DNA of 46,410 bases from Nitrosopumilales archaeon (lineage in GTDB: Archaea; Thermoproteota; Nitrososphaeria; Nitrososphaerales; Nitrosopumilaceae), in the NCBI GenBank assembly GCA_016838825.1, contig JAEHKU010000006.1, positions 304 to 46,713 on the forward strand, read 5' to 3'. Below, piece after piece: positions 25,008 to 33,275 of this stretch. The notes beneath the pieces were generated by a model, which did no database searches, had not been told where the DNA came from, and saw nothing but the letters and a program-made list of their open reading frames with translations. A program made the position numbers and the translations under genes. How positions within the stretch are numbered: the stretch's first letter is position 1; each line of letters begins with the position of its first letter.

Positions 25008-26777
25008 TTACGCAATTATACTGATAAAAGATCTCTTCTTGACGTCTACGATTCCATTGTGCAAAATTCGTAGTTCAGGGAGCGCAAGAAAGGGTAAAAA
25101 GAGTGGAATAAGGTGTGGTCTTTTGAATCTACACCCGGCATCGCAAATTTGAGAGATAAGTGTTTGAAAGTTTGATAAGACTTCATCATAAGATTTAGTT
25201 GAAATAATGCCTAAAAATGGGAGAGGCAGTGTTACAAGTACTTTATTGTCTTTAACAACGACCAGACCACCCTGAGTATTTACTAAAGTGTTTGCAGCAA
25301 CTGCCATATCAGTTTCATTAGAACCAATAATGATCATATCATTTTCGTGGAAACTCCAAGTGGAACCAAAAGCACCAATTTCTGCTCCAAAGTTTTTTAG
25401 GAAACCGACTTTGTGTTTTGAAGAACCAAAAGTCCTGTCAAATGCTGCAACTTTCCATACATCCTTATCAATAGAGGCGCATACGTTTCCATTTTTTGAC
25501 TCAAGTTCTTCATGATCTTTTTGTGTTATTATTTCAGTTTGCATTTTAATTACTGTAGCCTGAACTTTTTCACTAGAGTCTTTAACAAAAAAATCATTCA
25601 TACTGAATTTGCGTCTGGTTTTTACAGTTCTAGTCATCCATTTAGGAAGTTTTGGTTTCTTGATATGAGTAACTAAATGACCATTTGCAACAACAAGCTG
25701 TCCACCTACAAAGACTTTTTTTGGTTTCATATTTTCTAACTTATCAAAAACTAGGATATCTGCAAGTTTTCCAGGTGCAATACCACCAAGGTCCTTGCTC
25801 AAATTATAATAGTCAAAACAATTTTTCGTAGCAAGAGAAATCGCGCTTATTTGATCTAATCCCAGCTTAATAGATTCCCGTATACAATGATCAATATGTC
25901 CTATTTCTGATAGATCTTGTGGGTCTACTCCATCTGAACAAAACATTAGTCTATCAAGATAAGTTTTTTTTGAGATAACTTGTGGAATAATCTTCTTCAA
26001 GTCTCGTCTAATTGATCCCTCCCTAATCATAATCCACATGCCAAGTCTGAGTCTCTCAATAACTTCCTCATAATCTATGGGTTCATGACATGAAAGAATT
26101 CCCGAAGAAATGTATGCATTTAGTTTTTTGTTAGTGGCACCTGCAGTATGACCATTTATAACACAATTATTTTCCAGCATGTTTTCTATTGTTTTCATTG
26201 TTCTTCTATCACGGGTTGTAACTTTTGTCCACGAAAACACTTCACCCAGACCTAAAACATTTTGTAACTTTAGAGCAGATTTTTCTTCAGCAGAAGTCAT
26301 TGTCCTTGTATTACTAAACTTCCTATCAACAGGCAAACCACCTGGTATAACGAAAAAAAATCGTGTTGGTAGAGATTCTGTAAGTTTTACAAATTCTCTA
26401 AAACCACGATAACCGGATATGCTTACCACATCAATTGGATCTGGGAAAATTGATGTTGTTCCATGAAGAAGACACTTCTTCACTAATTCAGAAGGTAAGA
26501 CGAATTGATCTATGTGTATATGTGGATCTGCAAAGCCAGGAGTGATGTAGCTTCCTTTCAGATCGATAACAGTAGTTTTATTCCCAATAGTGTGTGAAGC
26601 ATCTAATCCTACATAGGCAATTCTGTCCTTTAGTATAGCAATTTGAGAATGTGGGATTATTTCATTAGTATACACGTTGACAAGAGAACAGTTTTTCAAA
26701 ACAATTCCCGCTTTCTTTTCTCCCATTGCAACAGAATTCAATGAAGAGATCATAGTTGAAAGAGATGTTGACTTCAC
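25008..26777 (-). CDS. ade: adenine deaminase
   Basis: 589 residues of the AdeC amidohydrolase family; deaminates adenine to hypoxanthine for purine salvage. Metal and catalytic motifs: GFADPHIHIDQF (HxH), NGHTAGATN, ILSCHEPIDYEE, MFCSDGVDPQDL, then GGIAPGKLADILVFD and a C-terminal domain with GGLVVV and LPLPFLGIISTK. The GTG start at 26777 gives a short N-terminal extension; ATGs at 26753 and 26726 are alternatives. Hypoxanthine could re-enter IMP, linking it to guaB/guaA, but there is no operon link. Confidence 0.94.
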   Translation of the reverse strand: MKSTSLSTMISSLNSVAMGEKKAGIVLKNCSLVNVYTNEIIPHSQIAILKDRIAYVGLDASHTIGNKTTVIDLKGSYITPGFADPHIHIDQFVLPSELVKKCLLHGTTSIFPDPIDVVSISGYRGFREFVKLTESLPTRFFFVIPGGLPVDRKFSNTRTMTSAEEKSALKLQNVLGLGEVFSWTKVTTRDRRTMKTIENMLENNCVINGHTAGATNKKLNAYISSGILSCHEPIDYEEVIERLRLGMWIMIREGSIRRDLKKIIPQVISKKTYLDRLMFCSDGVDPQDLSEIGHIDHCIRESIKLGLDQISAISLATKNCFDYYNLSKDLGGIAPGKLADILVFDKLENMKPKKVFVGGQLVVANGHLVTHIKKPKLPKWMTRTVKTRRKFSMNDFFVKDSSEKVQATVIKMQTEIITQKDHEELESKNGNVCASIDKDVWKVAAFDRTFGSSKHKVGFLKNFGAEIGAFGSTWSFHENDMIIIGSNETDMAVAANTLVNTQGGLVVVKDNKVLVTLPLPFLGIISTKSYDEVLSNFQTLISQICDAGCRFKRPHLIPLFLPFLALPELRILHNGIVDVKKRSFISIIA

Positions 26778-26820
26778 AAATGTGATTCAAAAATCATCCT
26801 ATTATAGATTCAAGGCGATG

Positions 26821-26830
26821 TTTAAATTAC
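26821..26830 (+). promoter_or_regulatory. TATA box of the rpl44e-rps27e operon
   Basis: TTTAAATTAC, 22-31 bases before the rpl44e ATG at 26852, consistent with a leaderless mRNA. Its palindromic core may also serve the divergent adenine deaminase gene about 45 bases away. Confidence 0.55.
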
Positions 26831-26851
26831 GGAGACAGATGGTCATTTTTT

Positions 26852-27133
26852 ATGAATATGCCAAAGCAAGTTAGAAGGTACTGTCCAAAATGCAAAAAAC
26901 ACACGTTACAAAAAGTCTCAATTTACAAAGCAGGTAAAAGAAGGGGCTCGGCCATTGGTGAAAGACGACACGCAGAAGATAAGAAAGGCTATGGTGGACA
27001 AAAATTTCCAAAGTTAGCCAAGGCTGCAAAGACTACAAAAAAAATTACCCAGATTCTCACTTGTTCTGAATGTAAAAAGAAATGGCATAAACTTGGCATA
27101 AGAATTAGGAAAATGGAGTTAGTAGCACAATGA
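26852..27133 (+). CDS. rpl44e: large ribosomal subunit protein L44e
   Basis: 93 residues with two CxxC zinc pairs (CPKC near 11-14, CSECKKKW near 71) and the basic glycine-rich region KAGKRRGSAIGERR typical of L44e, which lies near the E site of the large subunit. An ATG at 26858 (MPKQVRRYCPKC) is an alternative start. It overlaps rps27e by 4 bases. Confidence 0.96.
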   Translation: MNMPKQVRRYCPKCKKHTLQKVSIYKAGKRRGSAIGERRHAEDKKGYGGQKFPKLAKAAKTTKKITQILTCSECKKKWHKLGIRIRKMELVAQ

Positions 27134-27327
27134 AGAAACACCATATACTAGTTCCAGAACCTAAAAGTAAATTTCAAAAAGTGAAATGTAAAGAATGCAA
27201 CGAAGAGAGCATTATTTACTCACATGTAACAACGGTGATTCAATGTGTTCATTGTGGAAACGTTCTTGCAGAACCAGCTGGTTCTATTGCTAAAATAAAG
27301 GGCGACGTATTAGGAAGCGCAGAGTAA
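27130..27327 (+). CDS. rps27e: small ribosomal subunit protein S27e
   Basis: 65 residues with the S27e zinc ribbon CKEC (17-20 region) and CVHCGNVLAEP. Normal archaeal length. Translationally coupled to rpl44e. Its last 18 bases overlap the convergent cobY end. Confidence 0.96.
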   Translation: MKKHHILVPEPKSKFQKVKCKECNEESIIYSHVTTVIQCVHCGNVLAEPAGSIAKIKGDVLGSAE

Positions 27328-27894
27328 GTTATAATCTCCTGCTGTGTTAAGATTAAAAGCAATTCTCTTATCATCAAAAATAACATAATTTTCTTTTACA
27401 GTACTCAAACCATCTATTTTTTGTGGATTAACCAATGATATTCCAGAATAGAAATATTGTTTATTGTTAATATTAGTGCAGTAATCTGATTTTAGGTTTT
27501 GTAACTCTAGATATTTTCTACTTAGAAGAATTGTAGTCCATGTGTTCTTTGGATCCGTCTTCTCAATAATTTTTTTTATAACACTTGCATCTAAAAGTGG
27601 AAGATCTCCTGGAGTTACAAACACAGTTTCTTCCATAGAACACAGTACACTGTTAAGGTCCTCCACGTACCCATATCCGGAAGTATCAATAGCATCAACA
27701 CCAGAATTAATAAGAAATTGACGTGTTTTTGGAGAATTCCGACTTGTTACTGCTATAACTCGTGAAAAACAGCCAGATTCTTTCATTGCTGATATAACAC
27801 GCATTATGATTGGTTTTTTGTAATTTAACAAAAGTTTCTCTAGTTGTGTTTTCATTCTACTGCCCCGTCCTCCAGACATTACTAATCCAATCAT
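27310..27894 (-). CDS. cobY: GTP:adenosylcobinamide-phosphate guanylyltransferase
   Basis: 194-residue nucleotidyltransferase, the archaeal non-orthologous replacement of bacterial CobU. It makes adenosylcobinamide-GDP, the substrate of CobS next door. N-terminal GTP-binding MSGGRGSRM, then VIAVTSRNSP, VEDLNSVL and TPGDLPLLD (metal-binding Asp). It is the last gene of the cob operon, overlapping cobS by 4 bases. Confidence 0.92.
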   Translation of the reverse strand: MIGLVMSGGRGSRMKTQLEKLLLNYKKPIIMRVISAMKESGCFSRVIAVTSRNSPKTRQFLINSGVDAIDTSGYGYVEDLNSVLCSMEETVFVTPGDLPLLDASVIKKIIEKTDPKNTWTTILLSRKYLELQNLKSDYCTNINNKQYFYSGISLVNPQKIDGLSTVKENYVIFDDKRIAFNLNTAGDYNLLCAS

Positions 27895-28616
27895 ATCGAT
27901 GCAAAAATTAGTAGAGATGATAGCCTTGTAAGTTCATTCGTTCCACCAAATACATCACCAGAAATACCACCAAAACTACGATTTGCTATCGCTAGAAGTA
28001 AAAATGATAATCCTACTCCTGCAGCAAGAACAATCAGGCCTGTAGTTCCACCAATTAAAACTAGAGGTGGTACTGCAATTGCTGCAGCTATACCGAGTTT
28101 CTTCTTATCCTTCATGGTTTCGGTAAAAGGTGAACTCATACCAGTCCAAGCAGAAGAACCTCTATTTGCTTGTAGAACCATCACAAATTTTGCAAGTATT
28201 TCACTAAGCAAGATAGCTTGAAAAAGAACAATACCTTTCATCATCGAAAAGGCCATAATCATTCCAGCTACATATAGTACAACAGTTATCACTCCTGCTG
28301 CACCAACAGCTGGATCACGCATTATGTTTTGTTTTTTCTCTTTTGTTCCCTTTGCCATCAGGCCATCTGCAAGGTCACATAAACCGTCAGTATGATGTAT
28401 TCCAGTTAAAACTACAAGTGACCCAGTCAGCAAAAGTCCTACAATTAATGGATCCAAAAAAGATGAAATTCCAAATCCTATAGAACCAACAATTAATCCT
28501 ATTACTATTCCACCAACAGGAAAAAGGTACATGTATCTTGCAACTGTACCAATATCTGAATTTTTTGAAGGTATTATTGTCAAAAACGAAATAATGGAAC
28601 TAATTGACTTAAACAT
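27891..28616 (-). CDS. cobS: adenosylcobinamide-GDP ribazoletransferase (cobalamin synthase)
   Basis: Integral membrane enzyme (about 241 residues) with several hydrophobic helices that joins adenosylcobinamide-GDP to alpha-ribazole. Motifs: FLTIIPSK, GIHHTDGLCDLADGLM (metal-binding Asp residues), MRDPAVGAAGV and the C-terminal GGISGDVFGGTNEL. I start at ATG 28616 (MFKSISSIISF). An in-frame TTG at 28631 would add five residues inside cbiB. Confidence 0.94.
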   Translation of the reverse strand: MFKSISSIISFLTIIPSKNSDIGTVARYMYLFPVGGIVIGLIVGSIGFGISSFLDPLIVGLLLTGSLVVLTGIHHTDGLCDLADGLMAKGTKEKKQNIMRDPAVGAAGVITVVLYVAGMIMAFSMMKGIVLFQAILLSEILAKFVMVLQANRGSSAWTGMSSPFTETMKDKKKLGIAAAIAVPPLVLIGGTTGLIVLAAGVGLSFLLLAIANRSFGGISGDVFGGTNELTRLSSLLIFASI

Positions 28617-29604
28617 GAAGCCACCCACCAAGATATGACAGAATAGTAATCACAGGAATTACAAAAACAGCAGTGAACAAAATTGCAGCCAACTTCATTA
28701 TAGAAATTGCTGATTTATAGTGAGTTTCAGTGAATTCTAATGTTCCATCTCCCATGGTGTAATAGTTTTCCTTTTCAAACCTTGTTCCAAGGGCTCCTGC
28801 CATTGCAGCCATTGGGTAGCCAGCATTAGGACTTGGTGTTTTTGATTCATCTCTTTTCATTATTTTAAGAGATCCACGCCAGTCCGCCTTAAGAATGGCT
28901 GCTGCCAATATTATCATGATCCCTGTCAAACGAGCTGGGAGATAATTCAATACCATATCACAGTTTGCAGAAAACCAACCAATGTTTCTAAAAAGATCTG
29001 TCTTGTATCCTATCATAGAATCTAGTGTGTTTATGACTCTATACAAGAATGCACCTGGTATGCCAAAAATGGTAAAGTAGAAAAGTGGAGCTGTTATCCC
29101 ATCCACTGTATTTTCGCTTATACTTTCTAGGGTGCCAGAAATAATATGTTCTCTATCCAAATTTTTAGTATCTCGTTTCACAATCATTGACAGTTTATTT
29201 CTTGCATCCTCAAGGTCGTTACGTGAAATTGCCTCTATGATTTTTTGTGTATGTCTTTCCATCCCCCTGATTGCAAAAGTTGTTTTGAGTAAATAGGCGC
29301 TTACTATTATAGAAAAAATTACAATAACGTAATCAATCAATGAATCAAACGTTATATTAAAAAGTAATTTATTCACTCCAAAGCTAAAAAGATAGAGTAA
29401 GGTACACACTATCGAACAAACTGAAATTGTTAAGATAACCCCAGCAAATTTTTCATTTTTTAAACTATGTTTTTTTATGAAGGGTACCAGATTACCTATT
29501 AATTTCCCAATCCATGCAGTAGGATGAAATTTATTTCGTGGATCACCAAATGTAAAGTCAATAATTATTGCTAACGCTACTAGAAAAATAGGAATTTCAA
29601 TCAA
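28609..29604 (-). CDS. cbiB: adenosylcobinamide-phosphate synthase
   Basis: 331-residue membrane protein that attaches aminopropanol phosphate to adenosylcobyric acid. Family motifs: DFTFGDPRNKFHPTAWIG near the N-terminus, ISENTVDGITAPLFY, and KTPSPNAGYPMAAMAGALG. Several hydrophobic helices. The start is TTG, overlapping the cobQ stop (TTGA). The name cobD is also used for this family; I use cbiB to avoid confusion with the decarboxylase at the head of the operon. Confidence 0.95.
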   Translation of the reverse strand: MIEIPIFLVALAIIIDFTFGDPRNKFHPTAWIGKLIGNLVPFIKKHSLKNEKFAGVILTISVCSIVCTLLYLFSFGVNKLLFNITFDSLIDYVIVIFSIIVSAYLLKTTFAIRGMERHTQKIIEAISRNDLEDARNKLSMIVKRDTKNLDREHIISGTLESISENTVDGITAPLFYFTIFGIPGAFLYRVINTLDSMIGYKTDLFRNIGWFSANCDMVLNYLPARLTGIMIILAAAILKADWRGSLKIMKRDESKTPSPNAGYPMAAMAGALGTRFEKENYYTMGDGTLEFTETHYKSAISIMKLAAILFTAVFVIPVITILSYLGGWLHV

Positions 29605-30443
29605 CTCAAAAACCTCTCTATTGCTTTCATATTAAGACTAGATTTTATTATACTGCTTAAATCCTCTATTTCCGAGTCAAGATGCACTAGAAAATTCTTA
29701 GTAAAATTCACTTTTTTTGGACTTGAATTCAGTGAATCTTCTTCTGGAATATCGAAATCAATTAGTGGAATAGTACCTAGTACTGGAATACCAGTTTTCT
29801 TCTTAAGTTTACTGAAACTTGGTTTTAGTATGTTTTTGTCTCCCCTAAACTTGTTTATTACAAAACCTGAAATCAATCTTCTATATTTCTTTTCTATGAG
29901 AGATAATGTGCCAACAAGGCTTGCAAAGCTTCCCCCTCTATCAATATCAGCTACAAGTATTACTGGAGCTCTAGCATATTCCGCAATTCTCATGTTTGCA
30001 ATATCATACTTTGCCAAATTGAATTCCGCAGGAGAACCTGCTCCCTCTATTACAATAAAGTCATATTTTTTTTGTAGCCAATCAAGTGATTTTTTGGAAG
30101 AACTTAATCCGTACCCAAGTGCAAATTTTTTGTAATAATCTTCGGCATACATTTTTTTGTAAAATTTTCCTTGTACGAACACACTACTTCTATAATTGCC
30201 AAGTGGTTTTAAAAGAACAGGATTCATGTGTGGGCTTATTGTTGCTCTCGCTGCAATTGCTTGTATTGCTTGTGCTCTAGAAATCTCAAATCCATTATTC
30301 ACATAGGAATAATTTGACATATTTTGTGATTTGAATGGAGCTACTCGAAGTCCAGAATTTGAAAATATTCTGCATAGTGCAGTAACGATTGTTGTTTTGC
30401 CTACTCCAGAGGAAGTTCCCTGTACCATTAATGCTTTTGACAT
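29601..30443 (-). CDS. cobQ: cobyric acid synthase, ATPase half only (no glutamine amidotransferase domain)
   Basis: 280 residues. The N-terminal domain is unmistakable CobQ/CbiP: Walker A GTSSGVGKTT (K16), FKSQNMSNYS, SRAQAIQAIAA, NPVLLKPLG, VIEGAGSPAE, LVADIDRGGSFASLVGT, FVINKFRGD. CobQ proteins are usually about 480-500 residues because a class I glutaminase domain with a catalytic Cys-His pair follows. Here the protein ends at about residue 280, overlapping the cbiB start, so the short length is native to the operon rather than a local frameshift. Amidation of adenosylcobyrinic acid diamide would need free ammonia or a separate glutaminase. Confidence 0.9.
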   Translation of the reverse strand: MSKALMVQGTSSGVGKTTIVTALCRIFSNSGLRVAPFKSQNMSNYSYVNNGFEISRAQAIQAIAARATISPHMNPVLLKPLGNYRSSVFVQGKFYKKMYAEDYYKKFALGYGLSSSKKSLDWLQKKYDFIVIEGAGSPAEFNLAKYDIANMRIAEYARAPVILVADIDRGGSFASLVGTLSLIEKKYRRLISGFVINKFRGDKNILKPSFSKLKKKTGIPVLGTIPLIDFDIPEEDSLNSSPKKVNFTKNFLVHLDSEIEDLSSIIKSSLNMKAIERFLS

Positions 30444-30444
30444 G

Positions 30445-31524
30445 TTAAATCACCTTAAGCGCTTTAACCAATTTCACGTTTTCAGCGTGCGTACGCACCG
30501 CGACTCTAATGAATTTATTATCAAGACCTCTAAAATTACTACAATCTCGTACTAGAATTTTTTTTTCTAGTAGTTTTTTCTGTAATCTCTTTGAATTAAT
30601 CTTGGATTTAATTAAAACAAAGTTGGTGTAAGAATTATAACAAGAGAAATTATCCATTTTCGAAAGAGAATTTCGAATGAATTTGGATTCTTTTTTAATG
30701 AGTTTTCTTGTCTTATCCAAATGAAATTTATGACATAGAGCTGCCCCAGCAGCTTTTTGTGCGAGTCCACTCACGTTCCAAGGCATCATTATTTTTTGCA
30801 TCACATTAATCATCATTCTACTAGCTAAACCATAACCAATTCTTATTCCCGCGAGTCCAAATGATTTTGTTAGTGATCGTAAAACGAATAAGTTATCAAA
30901 TTTTTTGACATAATCTTTAACAGATTCATCATGGTCTGGTACTAGTTCAATAAAGCACTCATCGACAAATACTAAGGTTGACTTGTTTTTCGCAGCAGTA
31001 ATAATCTTCATCATGTTTTCTTTTGAAATTAGTGATCCTGTTGGATTGTTTGGATTACAAATAAAAATGCAACCTCTTTTTGGAATTCTTTTTATAAATT
31101 CTGAAATCTGATTATTCAAATTCATTGATTTAAAGAAAGAAATCCTTGTATCGCATAATTTTGATGCAGCTTCATATTCTCCAAATGTAGGGATCTGCAA
31201 CAGAATTTGTTTTTTCTTATGAAAAAAAGCCTTACAAAAATTGTAAATTATTTCAGTAGCTCCATTTCCTACCACAATTTGTTGTTTTGGTATTCCTGTG
31301 TACCATTCTAGATGATTTCGAAGCTCAGAAGAATTTGGATCAGGATATACTGAAATTGCGTTTACTGATTTTTTTATTATTTTTTTAACTAAAGTTGTAC
31401 AACCTAATGGATTCACATTAGAGCTAAAGTCAATAATACCCTTTTTTGGACCTTCAATAGATTCAAGTCCACCATGTTTGACTGGAACATGATTCGAGAT
31501 ATTTTTTTCTAAATCAAATTTCAT
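30445..31524 (-). CDS. cobC: L-threonine-O-3-phosphate decarboxylase (aminotransferase class I fold)
   Basis: 359-residue PLP enzyme. Supplies (R)-1-aminopropan-2-ol phosphate, the linker that CbiB attaches. Motifs: KHGG near residue 16-19, IDFSSNVNPLG, GNGATEIIYNF, ICNPNNPTGSL, FVDECFIEL and the PLP lysine in RSLTKSFGLAGIRIGYG (K220). HisC-like fold, so histidinol-phosphate aminotransferase is the main alternative, but a true hisC is already in the his operon and this gene heads the cobalamin cluster. The equivalent Salmonella gene is called cobD. Confidence 0.88.
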   Translation of the reverse strand: MKFDLEKNISNHVPVKHGGLESIEGPKKGIIDFSSNVNPLGCTTLVKKIIKKSVNAISVYPDPNSSELRNHLEWYTGIPKQQIVVGNGATEIIYNFCKAFFHKKKQILLQIPTFGEYEAASKLCDTRISFFKSMNLNNQISEFIKRIPKRGCIFICNPNNPTGSLISKENMMKIITAAKNKSTLVFVDECFIELVPDHDESVKDYVKKFDNLFVLRSLTKSFGLAGIRIGYGLASRMMINVMQKIMMPWNVSGLAQKAAGAALCHKFHLDKTRKLIKKESKFIRNSLSKMDNFSCYNSYTNFVLIKSKINSKRLQKKLLEKKILVRDCSNFRGLDNKFIRVAVRTHAENVKLVKALKVI

Positions 31525-31608
31525 ATCATGACGATGTAAGCAAGAGATTTAGTTTGTTTTGATTATTTGCTATAAAGGATTATTAATTCTAGAAAGTGGT
31601 CATTACGT

Positions 31609-32685
31609 ATGAAAAAAGTAGGAATTGTTGGTGTTACTGGTGCAGTAGGACAAGAATTCGTCATTTCATTAGATAAGCATCCATGGTTTCAGGTTACCCA
31701 GATAGCTGCTTCGGAAAAATCAGCAGGAAAAACGTATCCCGAGGCAATTAGAGACCCAAATACTCATGTTTTAAAATGGCAAGTAGGCGGAGAAGTGCCA
31801 GATTATGTTAAAAACATGATTGTACGTTCAGTTGATGAAATTAAACCAGAAGAGCTGGACCTATTATTTAGTGCAGTCGAAAGTGAAGCCGCTCGAGACA
31901 TAGAAACTAGATTTGCAAAAGATATTCCTGTAATTAGTACATCTTCTGCCTATAGGTATGAACCAGATGTACCAATACTTATTCCTGGAATCAATGATGA
32001 ACATGCAGCACTTTTGGAAACCCAGAAAAAAAATCGTGGATGGAAGGGGTTTGTTGCACCATTACCTAATTGCACAACCACTGGTCTTGTAATTACATTA
32101 AAGCCTCTTTATGAAAAGTATGGTGCAAAAAAAGTTATAATGACATCAATGCAAGCAATTTCTGGCGCGGGTAGAACACCAGGAGTTTCAGCAATGGATG
32201 TTATTGACAATATCATACCCTATATTCCAAAAGAAGAAAACAAAGTCAGAATTGAGACCAAAAAAATACTTGGTAAGTTAAAAGATGGAAAAATAGAACC
32301 AGCTGATATTCGTGTATCATGTACTTGTACAAGAGTTCCTGTAATTGATGGTCATACTGAATCAGTATTTGTTGAGACAACTAGTGATTGTACTCCAGAA
32401 GATGCAAAGAAAACATATGAGGAATACAATAAAGGCTCAACTGTTAAGGGGTTCCCATCAGCTCCTGAAAATTATTATGTAGTTCATGATGATCCAACCA
32501 GACCTCAACCAAGAATGGAAAGGGAAGTTGGTGGTGGTATGACTACAACAATAGGTAGAATGGAAAAAGAAGAACTTTTTGATCATGGCCTAAAATACAT
32601 GCTATTCTCACATAACAAAAAGATGGGCTCAGCAAAAGGAGCGGTACTACTAGCTGAGATGCTCTACAAAAAAGGCATTATATAA
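31609..32685 (+). CDS. asd: aspartate-semialdehyde dehydrogenase family (possibly also malonyl-CoA reductase)
   Basis: 358 residues. N-terminal dinucleotide loop GVTGAVGQEF, catalytic cysteine C155 in PLPNCTTTGL, catalytic His H249 in VPVIDGHTE, and RPQPRMEREVGGGMTTTIGR. This is the fungal/archaeal type of ASD. In Sulfolobales the malonyl-CoA reductase of the 3-hydroxypropionate cycle belongs to the same family, so in an autotrophic ammonia oxidiser a dual or carbon-fixing role is possible. Sequence inspection alone does not separate the two. A TATA-like TATAAAGG lies about 38 bases upstream (near 31570). Confidence 0.85.
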   Translation: MKKVGIVGVTGAVGQEFVISLDKHPWFQVTQIAASEKSAGKTYPEAIRDPNTHVLKWQVGGEVPDYVKNMIVRSVDEIKPEELDLLFSAVESEAARDIETRFAKDIPVISTSSAYRYEPDVPILIPGINDEHAALLETQKKNRGWKGFVAPLPNCTTTGLVITLKPLYEKYGAKKVIMTSMQAISGAGRTPGVSAMDVIDNIIPYIPKEENKVRIETKKILGKLKDGKIEPADIRVSCTCTRVPVIDGHTESVFVETTSDCTPEDAKKTYEEYNKGSTVKGFPSAPENYYVVHDDPTRPQPRMEREVGGGMTTTIGRMEKEELFDHGLKYMLFSHNKKMGSAKGAVLLAEMLYKKGII

Positions 32686-32697
32686 TTAATAAAAAAA

Positions 32698-32746
32698 TTG
32701 CAAGAAAATTGCATAATAGCTTTATTAAGTGAAGGTTTTGCATAAT
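32698..32746 (+). promoter_or_regulatory. promoter with repeated TTGCATAAT elements before the Lrp gene
   Basis: TTGCATAAT occurs twice, at 32709-32717 and 32738-32746 (29 bases apart, nearly three helical turns), with a half-match TTGCAAG at 32698. The two copies flank a TATA-like TTTATTAA at 32720-32727. Placement on both sides of the TATA box suits autoregulation by the Lrp-type protein that follows. Confidence 0.45.
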
Positions 32747-32760
32747 ATTTGGTGTTTTAA

Positions 32761-33219
32761 GTGGTAAAAATAGATGATTTAGATCTTACCATCCTCTCTG
32801 AACTTTCAGCAGATGCAAACATATCTGTCCCACGACTCTCAAAAAAAATCAATGCTAATTCTTCAGTGGTTTACAGTAGAATAAAGCGACTTGTCAAAAA
32901 CAAACTGATTGAACGGTTTACCATAGTTGTAAATGATAGAGAACTTGGCTATGGTGTAAAATCATTAACTGGAATTAATATGGACTCTAAGCAAAGAGAT
33001 AATGTCATAGATGAATTATTCAACATAAACGAGGTCAGAGAAATATCTGAAGTTACAGGAAGATTTGATATCTTAGTTACAATATATGCTAAGACTCTAG
33101 ACGAAATGCACAAACTTCTATCAGAGAGTTTAGGACGAATTAATGGTGTTATAAGCTCTGAAAGCTTTATTGAAATGAAAAGACGAATCAAACCTATGCC
33201 TTACAAACCGAAGAAGTAG
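32761..33219 (+). CDS. Lrp/AsnC-family transcriptional regulator
   Basis: 152 residues. N-terminal winged helix-turn-helix (about 5-55, DLDLTILSELSADANISV and RLSKKI), then a RAM/ACT ligand-binding domain (about 65-145) with VREISEVTGRFDILV and ISSESFIEMKRR. The start is GTG at 32761. Archaeal Lrp proteins often control amino-acid genes and themselves; the neighbouring asd gene ends 75 bases upstream and could be one target. Effector unknown. Confidence 0.9.
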   Translation: MVKIDDLDLTILSELSADANISVPRLSKKINANSSVVYSRIKRLVKNKLIERFTIVVNDRELGYGVKSLTGINMDSKQRDNVIDELFNINEVREISEVTGRFDILVTIYAKTLDEMHKLLSESLGRINGVISSESFIEMKRRIKPMPYKPKK

Positions 33220-33233
33220 TTTGTTTCATTCAA

Positions 33234-33243
33234 CTTATAAATA
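33234..33243 (+). promoter_or_regulatory. TATA box of ctaB
   Basis: CTTATAAATA, about 33-42 bases before the TTG start. A purine-rich GAGGGA at 33265-33270 precedes the TTG by about 5 bases and acts as ribosome-binding site, which supports the TTG choice. Confidence 0.5.
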
Positions 33244-33275
33244 TCCTGTAAATTTCAACAAAAAGAGGGAATTTT

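Noticed and set aside
30445-31524. Second histidinol-phosphate aminotransferase
   Set aside because: A complete hisC is in the his operon, and this paralogue heads a cobalamin gene set that needs threonine-phosphate decarboxylase.
31525-31608. Cobalamin riboswitch between the cob operon and asd
   Set aside because: The gap is only 84 bases with no B12-box-like sequence; it holds ordinary TATA-like promoter elements.
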